A stretch of 64,000 nt of DNA, from the NCBI GenBank assembly GCA_018268775.1, contig JAFDVV010000008.1, forward strand, positions 93,245-157,244, in the 5' to 3' direction. This stretch comes from Acidobacteriota bacterium. Its GTDB lineage: Bacteria; Acidobacteriota; Terriglobia; Terriglobales; Acidobacteriaceae. Below the pieces are notes generated by a model. It made no database searches and had not been told where the DNA came from. It saw only the letters and a program-made list of their open reading frames with translations. How positions within the stretch are numbered: position 1 is the stretch's first letter; each line of letters opens with the position of its first letter. A program made the position numbers and the translations under genes. Shown in pieces: positions 57,168 to 64,000 of the stretch.

Positions 57168-57797
57168 ATGCAGCAACCCAACTCAGGCCGCATCGAGATC
57201 GGCAGAATCGAGATCATCACCGGCCCCATGTTCTCCGGCAAGTCCGAGGAGCTCATCCGCCGCCTCAAGCGCGCCCGCATCGCCCGCCAGCGAGTCGCCT
57301 GCTACAAGCCCGACATCGACCTGCGCTACCACCGCACCGCCATCGCCAGCCACAGCTCGCAGACGCACGACGCCTCCGTCGTCACCCCCAACAGCGACCG
57401 CCTGCGCGAGGACCTCTTTGCCAACGGCAAGATCGACGAGGTCGACGTCATCGGCCTCGACGAGGTGCAGTTCTTCGATAACGACGTCATCCCGCTGGCG
57501 CTCGAGCTTGTCCACCTCGGCAAGCGCGTCATCCTCGCCGGCCTCGACACCACCTTTGCGAACGAGCCCTTCGGTCCCGTGCCCAACCTGATGGCACTCG
57601 CCGACGAGGTCACGAAACTCTCGGCCGTCTGCATGACCTGCGGCGCACCCGCCATCCACACCCAGCGGCTCGGAGCCAGCCAGGAGCTCGTCGTCGTAGG
57701 CGCCGCCGGCCTCTACGAAGCCCGCTGCCGCACCCACTTCCAACCCTTCATCGACGAACACGAGAGCGAGCAGCTCGAGCTGCCTACCATCGGCTGA
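57168..57797 (+). CDS. tdk: Thymidine kinase (type II)
   Basis: The start at 57168 gives 209 aa, standard for this class. The P-loop GPMFSGKSEEL (about 20-30), the DEVQFF block and the lasso/zinc region (CMTCG then CRTHF) are all present. It salvages thymidine to dTMP. An upstream in-frame GTG-type extension to 56901 passes through a repeat and is rejected. Confidence 0.94.
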   Translation: MQQPNSGRIEIGRIEIITGPMFSGKSEELIRRLKRARIARQRVACYKPDIDLRYHRTAIASHSSQTHDASVVTPNSDRLREDLFANGKIDEVDVIGLDEVQFFDNDVIPLALELVHLGKRVILAGLDTTFANEPFGPVPNLMALADEVTKLSAVCMTCGAPAIHTQRLGASQELVVVGAAGLYEARCRTHFQPFIDEHESEQLELPTIG

Positions 57798-57856
57798 GAA
57801 GGGCACTTTCGTCTTCGATATGCTGAACCATAAGATAGATATGGACTGGTGATCAA

Positions 57857-60340
57857 ATGAACGTAGCTGGCTTGGTGCAGAGCGTCGATTTTTTCCGGTT
57901 GGACGCAAACCGGAAGCTCTCACCTGAGCGCCGTTCCAACCTCGGCCAGTTCATGACTTCTCCTGCCACAGCCCGGCTGATGGCATCCATGTTTAACGCT
58001 AAAGAACCAAATCTGACGGTTCTGGATGCCGGGGCCGGTGTCGGCTCTCTGACTGCGGCATTCGTAAGCGAGATTTGCAGCCGCCGGCAGAAACCACGCT
58101 CCATTCGATCAACGGCCTACGAAGTCGATCCCGTCCTCAGCGAGTATCTGCAGGACACCCTGAACCAGTGCCAAGTTACATGTGAACGAGCGGCGATAGA
58201 GTTTGAATCCGATCTCCTTGAGACGGACTTTATCGACGATGGCGTTCGGCGGCTTCGTCAGGAGATGTTCGGCGAAGTACGGCAGTTCAATTGCGCTATC
58301 CTCAACCCGCCATACAAAAAGATCGGTAGCGACTCAGAGCCGCGGCGCGCGTTACGCGAGATCGGGGTCGAAACGTCGAATCTGTACACAGGATTCTTAT
58401 CAGTAGTCCTCAAACTCCTGTCACCGGGCGGAGAACTCGTTGCCATTACGCCACGTAGCTTCTGCAACGGCCCTTACTTTAAGCCGTTCCGCCAGCTTCT
58501 ACTGGAGACTCTCGCACTTAGACAGATTCACGTCTTTGAATCCCGCCAAGTGGCTTTTAAGGACGACGAAGTCCTTCAAGAGAATGTCATCTTCCATGGA
58601 GTCAAAGGCGCATCCCGGTCAAACGTAACTATATCTTCAAACTCCGGACCTGAAGACGAACACATCACCGTGCGGCAAGTCCCCTACGAAAGCCTCGTTC
58701 GCAAAGGCGATCCGGATTATTTCATCCATATCGTCTCCGACGAGATCGGAGCTTCAGTCGCCGAGCATATGTCTTCGCTGGAGACAACGCTGAGTGACTT
58801 GGATTTAGAGGTATCAACTGGACGCGTAGTCGATTTTCGAGCCACGTCATTTTTGGATATGGAACCGGGCGCGGACACCGTTCCACTGATCTACCCCCGG
58901 CATTTCGAAAATGGATATGTCAGATGGCCAAAGGAACCTGGGAAAAAGCCACAGGCGATTAAATTACTGCCCGCCACCGAGGCGTTACTCATCCCCGGCG
59001 GAATATACACGCTTGTGAAGCGGTTCTCTGCAAAAGAGGAACAAAAGCGGATTGTTGCCGCTGTTTACGACGCCGCGCGGATCGACGCCTATCAGGTCGG
59101 CTTCGAAAACCATCTCAATTATTTCCATCGAGATGGAAAAGGCATCCCTTTCAACCTTGCCAAAGGGTTGGCCGCTTTCCTCAACTCAACCCTTGTCGAC
59201 ATGTATTTCCGTCAGTTCAACGGACATACACAAGTAAATGCTGCCGATCTGCGCAGTTTTCGATATCCAACGACCCAGCAGCTCCAAACGCTGGGCAACA
59301 GGATCGGCGACGAGTTTCCAGATCAACAGGCAATAGACGACTATGTACAACAGGAGATATTCGGTTTGGCAAAGACAAAACTCAAGCCTTTGAAGGCCAA
59401 AAAGAAGATCGCCGAAGCTCTTGAAATCTTGAAAGACCTTGGCATGCCACGCGAGCAGCAGAACGAGCGTTCCGCGCTGACCCTTCTTTCTCTAGTTGGC
59501 ATTAAGCCCGACACACCATGGTCAAAAGCAGCAGACGTGCTCATCGGTATTACTCCGATGATGGAGTACTTCAAAGAGCATTACGGCAAGATCTATGCGC
59601 CAAACTCACGCGAGACCGTACGCCGCCAAACCATCCACCAATTCCTGGATGCAGGAATGGTCTCCATCAATCCCGACGATCCGGAGCGCGCGACCAATAG
59701 CGGAAAGACGGTTTACCGAATTGAGTCCGGCCTTCTTGACCTCCTCAAATCCTTCGGAACGTCAACATACCGAAAGGGTCTGGAAACATACCTTGCTTCT
59801 GTTGAAACTTTGAAGACAAGATATGCCCGCGAGCGCGAGATGAATCGAATACCGATTCGGGTTGCCGAAGGTAAAACCATCACACTCTCGCCGGGCGGAC
59901 AAAACATTCTCATCGAGAAGATCATCGAAGACTTCTGCGCAATCTTTACCAACGGCGGGAAGCTTATTTACGTTGGGGACACCGATGAAAAATGGGCTTA
60001 CTTTGACGAACGCTTGTTAAAGACACTGGGAGTGGCAATCGAAGCACACGGCAAGATGCCCGATGTGGTGGTTTATGTGGAGAAAAAGAACTGGCTTGTA
60101 CTCATTGAAGCTGTAACCAGTCATGGGCCGGTTAATCCAAAACGGCGCGGTGAACTCAAGAAGCTATTCAAGGATTGCACAGCGGGTCTGGTCTTCGTCA
60201 CCGCATTCCTCGATCGTCATGCCATGTTGAAGTATCTGAACGACATTTCATGGGAGACAGAGGTATGGGTCGCCGATGCCCCGACGCACTTGATTCATTT
60301 CAATGGCGAACGATTCTTAGGGCCATATGAAGACAAATAG
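57857..60340 (+). CDS. Fused restriction-modification protein: Eco57I-type N6 methylase plus PstI/BsuBI-type nuclease
   Basis: This 827-aa protein joins two enzymes. Residues 1-500 form an adenine-N6 methyltransferase with GQFMTSPATARLM (30-42), the SAM motif TVLDAGAGVGS (54-64) and the catalytic NPPY (150-153). Residues about 535-827 match the BsuBI/PstI restriction endonuclease family: an N-terminal helical domain (ERSALTLLSLVGIKPDTPWS) and the nuclease core GKLIYVGDTDEKW, HGKMPDVVVY, LIEAVTSHGPVNPKRR and THLIHFNGERFLGPY, with PD at 735-736 and E751 as likely catalytic residues. In PstI the two activities are separate genes. Recognition of CTGCAG is expected by family. Base composition is visibly more AT-rich than in its neighbours, which suggests acquisition by transfer. 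Confidence 0.92.
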   Translation: MNVAGLVQSVDFFRLDANRKLSPERRSNLGQFMTSPATARLMASMFNAKEPNLTVLDAGAGVGSLTAAFVSEICSRRQKPRSIRSTAYEVDPVLSEYLQDTLNQCQVTCERAAIEFESDLLETDFIDDGVRRLRQEMFGEVRQFNCAILNPPYKKIGSDSEPRRALREIGVETSNLYTGFLSVVLKLLSPGGELVAITPRSFCNGPYFKPFRQLLLETLALRQIHVFESRQVAFKDDEVLQENVIFHGVKGASRSNVTISSNSGPEDEHITVRQVPYESLVRKGDPDYFIHIVSDEIGASVAEHMSSLETTLSDLDLEVSTGRVVDFRATSFLDMEPGADTVPLIYPRHFENGYVRWPKEPGKKPQAIKLLPATEALLIPGGIYTLVKRFSAKEEQKRIVAAVYDAARIDAYQVGFENHLNYFHRDGKGIPFNLAKGLAAFLNSTLVDMYFRQFNGHTQVNAADLRSFRYPTTQQLQTLGNRIGDEFPDQQAIDDYVQQEIFGLAKTKLKPLKAKKKIAEALEILKDLGMPREQQNERSALTLLSLVGIKPDTPWSKAADVLIGITPMMEYFKEHYGKIYAPNSRETVRRQTIHQFLDAGMVSINPDDPERATNSGKTVYRIESGLLDLLKSFGTSTYRKGLETYLASVETLKTRYAREREMNRIPIRVAEGKTITLSPGGQNILIEKIIEDFCAIFTNGGKLIYVGDTDEKWAYFDERLLKTLGVAIEAHGKMPDVVVYVEKKNWLVLIEAVTSHGPVNPKRRGELKKLFKDCTAGLVFVTAFLDRHAMLKYLNDISWETEVWVADAPTHLIHFNGERFLGPYEDK

Positions 60341-60351
60341 TCTTTGATTCC

Positions 60352-61926
60352 CTACTTCCCCGCGCACGCGAAACTTGCCGCCTTGGCCGTATCACCCTTG
60401 CCGTCGTACTTCGCCACCTGCGGGTAAGGACACAGCGGCCGCTCCATCACGACCTTCTTCTCCGCGCCCTTGCCTTCGGTCTTTTCCGCCGTCAGCACCT
60501 CTGGAGCACTGCCTTTCTCAACCCACGTCTCGAGCGCGGTAAACACATCGTGCTCACGGTCGCCGCGCTTCCCCATCCCCTGGCCGAACTCGGTGGCACC
60601 CGGGCCTTCCGCGCAGTGCTGCATCCCCGGCACCATGTACAGACGCACACTCTCGTCCGCCGCTCCCTTGCCGATCTTCTCTACTGCCGCGTTGTAATAG
60701 TCCACCGTCATCAGCGCCGGAATCCCCGGGTCATTCCAGCCGTGATAAAGAATCAGCTTTCCGCCTCGAGAGACAAACGGCGTCAGGTTCGCGTCCGTCG
60801 AGTCCAGGGCGACCGCCGTCTTTGCGAGCGCCAGTTTGTAGTCGCGATCGAAGTCGAACCCCTTCGCCGTCCACGCCGGGTCGTCGAAGATGAAGTTGGA
60901 GAAGTAGCCCTTCGAGTAAAACGCCATGGCCGCATCCTTGTCGTCACCCGTGATCCACCGCGTCCAGCCGTTCTGTCCCTCTTCCGCCCCTGGCATCAGC
61001 CCCGGGAACACCACCTTGCCCGCATCGTCCACCGTTCCGCGATAGAGCCGCTTCACCGTCTCCACCTGCGGCGGCGTCAGGCAGGCCGTCGAGTCCTTCG
61101 CATCTCCCGCCTTGCAGGCCATCGTCGCCGGGTCGAAGCCGCAGGTACGCGGATCGTTCAGAATGCCGTCCTTCACGCCGTCCTTCGCATCGCACGCTGC
61201 CCTCACCGCTGCCGCGAGAGCCGGGATCTTCTCTGCGGGCAGGGCGCTCCCAGCCTGCGTCTCGATCCAGTGCCTGCTTTCGGCCGCGCCAGACAGCAAT
61301 CCCGTCCAGTTGTACGCCGGAGCGCCAGCCAGAATCCCGTCATAGTCGGCCGGAAACCGCTGCGCCTCCATCAACGCCTCGCGGCCACCGTCCGAACAGC
61401 TCGTGAAGTACGCCTTCTCCTGCGCCTTGCCGTAGAACGCCTTGATCACTTCCTTCGCCTGCACCGTCATGTCGTGCACCGCTCGCCAGCCGAAGTCCTT
61501 CACCTTCTCCGGATGCCCCAGCGCAAAGTCGCCCTTGCCTCCCACATGCCCGGTGTCGGTGCCTACCGCCGCGTAGCCCTGCCGCACCGTCTCCGCCAAC
61601 CCGCCAAAGGAGATGTCTCCGGCAAATCCACCGTTGCCCTGCGCGCGCAGTCGGCCGTTCCACCCCTCAAGAGGAAGCCAGACCTCTGTTTTAACGTCCG
61701 AGTCTGTTGAAGGCCTGTCCACGATCTGCACGCGGCAGAAGGCAGGTAGCGTCTCCGCCCCGCGCAGCTTCATCTCCGCCAGTTCTGCCCGCGAAGCGAC
61801 CGCCGCCCGCTGCACTACTGCGTGATCGAGCTTTACACCAGCCATATCTTCGCATTGCTTTGTTGTCTCTCCCCACGCAGTCGAAGCTGCCATCACCGCT
61901 ATCAAACTGAATAGAAACGCCTTCAT
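60352..61926 (-). CDS. Tannase/feruloyl esterase-family hydrolase
   Basis: The start at 61926 follows GGGAGG and gives 524 aa with a signal peptide (cleavage near AWGE). The family hallmark CS-D-HC is visible: catalytic S178 in TSCSDGGREAL, the Asp in YHGWNDPGIP and the His in VPGMQHCAEGPG, with a disulfide joining the cysteines beside Ser and His. Such enzymes cleave esters of plant phenolics such as ferulate or gallate. Its stop lies 11 bases from the convergent restriction-modification gene. Confidence 0.9.
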   Translation of the reverse strand: MKAFLFSLIAVMAASTAWGETTKQCEDMAGVKLDHAVVQRAAVASRAELAEMKLRGAETLPAFCRVQIVDRPSTDSDVKTEVWLPLEGWNGRLRAQGNGGFAGDISFGGLAETVRQGYAAVGTDTGHVGGKGDFALGHPEKVKDFGWRAVHDMTVQAKEVIKAFYGKAQEKAYFTSCSDGGREALMEAQRFPADYDGILAGAPAYNWTGLLSGAAESRHWIETQAGSALPAEKIPALAAAVRAACDAKDGVKDGILNDPRTCGFDPATMACKAGDAKDSTACLTPPQVETVKRLYRGTVDDAGKVVFPGLMPGAEEGQNGWTRWITGDDKDAAMAFYSKGYFSNFIFDDPAWTAKGFDFDRDYKLALAKTAVALDSTDANLTPFVSRGGKLILYHGWNDPGIPALMTVDYYNAAVEKIGKGAADESVRLYMVPGMQHCAEGPGATEFGQGMGKRGDREHDVFTALETWVEKGSAPEVLTAEKTEGKGAEKKVVMERPLCPYPQVAKYDGKGDTAKAASFACAGK

Positions 61927-61988
61927 TCCGCCTCCCGGTAGCCAGGTCGTTGGGTCATCTCGAAAATCTCCGGCCACTATACCCAAAC

Positions 61989-62080
61989 TGTCATCCTGAG
62001 CCGCAGGCGAAGAATCCCTGTAGTTCAAGGTCTGGCACAGAACAAATACTGAGATTCTTCGCCTGCGGCTCAGAATGACG
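61989..62080. repeat. Inverted pair of TCATCCTGAGCCGC repeats
   Basis: A forward copy (CTGTCATCCTGAGCCGCAGG to GAATCCC) and a reverse copy (GATTCTTCGCCTGCGGCTCA, then GAATGACGG) face each other across about 28 bases, so a stem of about 28 pairs can form upstream of the tannase-like gene. Confidence 0.8.
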
Positions 62081-62212
62081 GCTCAACAAGCAAACTGACC
62101 CACTCCGTTGACCGCACTCATTAAACCATCTCTGCTTTACTCGGTTATTCTTTCTTTGCGTCAATTCCGGCATCTCAACCATCAGCGAACTCTTTTCAGG
62201 AGAAGAAGCACC

Positions 62213-62758
62213 ATGCGCCTTTCCGCAGCAGCCCTTGCGATCAGCCTCGTAGCCATGCCCGCCCTCGCCGCCAAGACCAAACCACTCGTCGTCCACCTCA
62301 AGACCTCCGAGGGCAAGGATGCGGGCACCGCCGCGTTCACCTCCAAAGGCGACAAGGTCGTCATCAAGGTGAACCTCAAGAACCTGCCCATGGGCGAACA
62401 CGCCGTCCACATCCACCAGAAGCCCCTCTGCGACGCGCCCGACTTCAAGTCCGCCGGCGGTCACTTCAACCCGACCAGCAAGCAGCACGGCCTTGAGAAC
62501 CCCATGGGCCACCACGACGGCGACCTGCCGAAGAACGTCACCGTTGCTGGCGACGGCACCGGATCGGCCACCTTTACCGTCGACTACATCTCGCTCAGCC
62601 CCACGGCCCCGAACTCCATCCTTGCCAACGGCGGAACCTCCTTCATGGTCCACGAGAAGGCCGACGATATGAAGACCGACCCCACCGGCAACGCCGGAAA
62701 CCGCATCGCCTGCGGAGTGATTACTGCACCGGCAATGATGGACGACACGCGCAAGTGA
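62213..62758 (+). CDS. sodC: Superoxide dismutase [Cu-Zn], exported
   Basis: The start at 62213 (AGGAG upstream) gives 181 aa with a signal peptide ending at ALAA. Metal ligands are visible in [14 protein letters not shown] and GHHDGDLPK, plus a late VHEKADD; C75 or its neighbour in PLCDAPDF pairs with the cysteine in RIACGVI. It removes superoxide in the periplasm. Confidence 0.95.
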   Translation: MRLSAAALAISLVAMPALAAKTKPLVVHLKTSEGKDAGTAAFTSKGDKVVIKVNLKNLPMGEHAVHIHQKPLCDAPDFKSAGGHFNPTSKQHGLENPMGHHDGDLPKNVTVAGDGTGSATFTVDYISLSPTAPNSILANGGTSFMVHEKADDMKTDPTGNAGNRIACGVITAPAMMDDTRK

Positions 62759-63175
62759 CTTAGGGCCAATAGATAGAAAAAAGTGTCATCCTGAGCGGAG
62801 TTTGCCGGCGTTTTTACGGCAAACGGAGTCGAAGGATCTGCGGTTTGCCTTCCTGATACGCATTCTCTGGGAAAGGAAACGCAGGTTCTTCGACTTCGTG
62901 CTGCGCACTTACGCTCAGGATGACAGAGTGGTGGTGCAGATGAGCTCCGCACCTTGCAACTTGCGCCTTTGCAGCTTGCAACTGCTATCTACTCATTTTT
63001 TCAACCACTTACACTCCAGTGAACCGCACCCGCCGCCGATGCGTATACAGCACGCATGGGCGTTCTTCACATGGCGATTCCGGCCCCCGGCCACGGCATC
63101 CGGCCAAAGCGCGCCCGCAGGCCGTCACAACAGGTGCAGGTTATTCGTTCCACTCCGGATAACCCCGTTTCGCAC
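62759..63175. other. Gap between sodC and the sigma factor
   Basis: These 417 bases hold an inverted repeat pair, listed separately, and a stretch with TTGCAACTTGC/GCAGCTTGCAACTGC partial repeats near 62955-62985. I see no gene. An ATG at 63056 in the sigma factor's frame is possible but the extra residues look like leader DNA. Confidence 0.55.
62783..62927. repeat. Inverted pair of TCATCCTGAGCG repeats
   Basis: The forward copy (62783-62847) reads GTGTCATCCTGAGCGGAG, perfect stem GTTTGCCG / CGGCAAAC around GCGTTTTTA, then GAGTCGAAGGATCTGCGG. A diverged reverse copy (62881-62927) ends CGCTCAGGATGACAGAG. The pair lies downstream of sodC and may end its transcript. Confidence 0.8.
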
Positions 63176-63856
63176 ATGCCTTTAACAGCCTCTCCACGCG
63201 GTACACTCGAACAACCGTCGAAGTCATTTGAGGCAACGTTGGAGCGCACGCCCGAACAGGAAGCCGCACAGGAAGCACTCGCCAAGCTCGTCCGCCAGTG
63301 CATCGCCGGCGACGGGCAGGCGTGGCAGCAGCTTGTCGTCTCCCAGCACCGGCGCATCTACGCCATCTGCTACCGCTTCACCGGCTCCTCAACCGACGCC
63401 GAAGACCTGACCCAGGACGTCTTCCTCAAGCTCTACAAGAACCTCGCGAGTTTCGATCTCCAGAAGGGCAGCTTTCAGACCTGGATCACCACGCTGGCGC
63501 GCAATCTGCTGGTCGATCACTTCCGCCGCACCCGGCTCGACCGCGCGTCGGACTCGCTCGACGCGAGCTTCGACGGCGAGGAGGACGGCCCCACCATGGC
63601 CGACCGGCTCGCCGATCCGCGTGAGTCTCAGGAGAAGCATGTTGCGTCCCTCGAGTTGAAGGGCCGCATCCAGGATGCGCTCAAGCAGCTTTCGCCCGAG
63701 TTGCGCGAGGCTGTTATTCTTCGTGACCTTGAAGATATGGATTACAAAGAGATCGCGCAGGTGCTGCGCATTCCCGAGGGCACGGTAAAGAGCCGTATCA
63801 GCCGCGGCCGCGGGGAACTTGCAAGATTGTTACAACGTATAGAAAAACAGATGTAG
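63176..63856 (+). CDS. RNA polymerase sigma-70 factor, ECF type
   Basis: From the ATG at 63176 the protein has 226 residues: sigma region 2 (YRFTGSSTDAEDLTQDVFLKLYKNL, then SFQTWITTLARNLLVDHFR) and region 4 (LEDMDYKEIAQVLRIPEGTVKSRISRGR), joined by an acidic linker and with no region 3. This is the SigE/ECF layout. No clear ribosome site precedes the start, and a start at 63056 is possible. A probable partner gene follows after 51 bases. Confidence 0.9.
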   Translation: MPLTASPRGTLEQPSKSFEATLERTPEQEAAQEALAKLVRQCIAGDGQAWQQLVVSQHRRIYAICYRFTGSSTDAEDLTQDVFLKLYKNLASFDLQKGSFQTWITTLARNLLVDHFRRTRLDRASDSLDASFDGEEDGPTMADRLADPRESQEKHVASLELKGRIQDALKQLSPELREAVILRDLEDMDYKEIAQVLRIPEGTVKSRISRGRGELARLLQRIEKQM

Positions 63857-63907
63857 AAAGTCCGAAAGCGGTAGAAAACGGGCGTGATAGAAAGAGAGGT
63901 GGTTGAG

Positions 63908-64000
63908 GTGGCGGAGATTAATCAGCACAACAAATTCGGGAACGCACAGCAGCCTTTCGGAGATGCCGCTTCGGCCATCTGCGCCCAGTGCGAGGCCATG
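63908..64000 (+). CDS. Start of a probable anti-sigma factor (partial)
   Basis: A GTG at 63908 preceded by AGAGAGG opens a frame that runs off the window; 31 codons are visible. It contains AICAQCEAM, which could be the start of a zinc-finger (Cys-x2-Cys) segment as in zf-HC2 anti-sigma proteins. Position directly after an ECF sigma gene is the main support. A GTG at 63884 is an alternative start. Confidence 0.5.
   Translation, partial: MAEINQHNKFGNAQQPFGDAASAICAQCEAM

Overview
The window looks like a chromosomal stretch of an Acidobacteriota genome (class Terriglobia, near Edaphobacter, Granulicella or Terriglobus). The reasons are GC-rich coding DNA, three Oar-like TonB-dependent receptors (two complete ones with an N-terminal carboxypeptidase-regulatory-like domain), an exported PQQ-propeller/cytochrome c/ThuA/Gfo-Idh cluster, and many short intergenic hairpin repeats of the TCATCCTGAGCGAAG type. 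The genus is inference. I see no tRNA, rRNA, CRISPR array, prophage or insertion sequence.

Layout. 1-9 kb: the end of a TonB receptor, an exported protein of unknown function, glycine C-acetyltransferase (kbl), a glycine-zipper lipoprotein, TypA, cysteine dioxygenase and a TPR protein with an apparent frameshift at an A8 tract. 9-17 kb: a minus-strand efflux operon resembling E. coli ytcA-mdtNOP (TolC, YtcA, HlyD, FUSC), followed by a Tat-exported sulfatase and flanked by a divergent AraC-type regulator. 17-21.6 kb: a compact phenylalanine/tyrosine catabolic operon hppD-phhA-hmgA-fahA. 22-25 kb: a 1098-aa TonB receptor with a recognisable promoter and a structured leader.

25-38.7 kb, minus strand: a sugar-oxidation cluster (cytochrome c, PQQ-type propeller protein, ThuA, TIM-barrel isomerase, Gfo/Idh oxidoreductase), a glycerate 2-kinase, a polysaccharide deacetylase, an ATP-grasp protein, a tartronate-semialdehyde-reductase-like enzyme and a lactate/glycolate permease. 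39-53 kb: glycosyltransferase, 3-oxoacid CoA-transferase (scoAB), secreted aldose epimerase, flavin monooxygenase-like protein, SGNH hydrolase, ndk, sucCD, a membrane sulfatase-like protein, trpD, YbjQ and CcdC-like proteins. This segment holds all copies of a second hairpin-repeat family. 53-64 kb: a 1230-aa TonB receptor with a LacI-like operator, tdk, a single-chain restriction-modification protein (Eco57I-type methylase fused to a PstI/BsuBI-type nuclease), a tannase/feruloyl esterase-family enzyme, Cu-Zn superoxide dismutase, an ECF-like sigma factor and the start of its probable anti-sigma partner.

The observations most worth a second look are the fused PstI-like restriction-modification gene; the two hairpin-repeat families, whose stems vary in a compensated way while a GCTTCATC-type loop is kept across both; the placement of such hairpins between subunit genes of two heteromeric enzymes (scoA/scoB and sucC/sucD); the A8 frameshift; and the extracytoplasmic sugar-oxidation cluster. 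All family calls come from reading motifs by eye; no database search was run.
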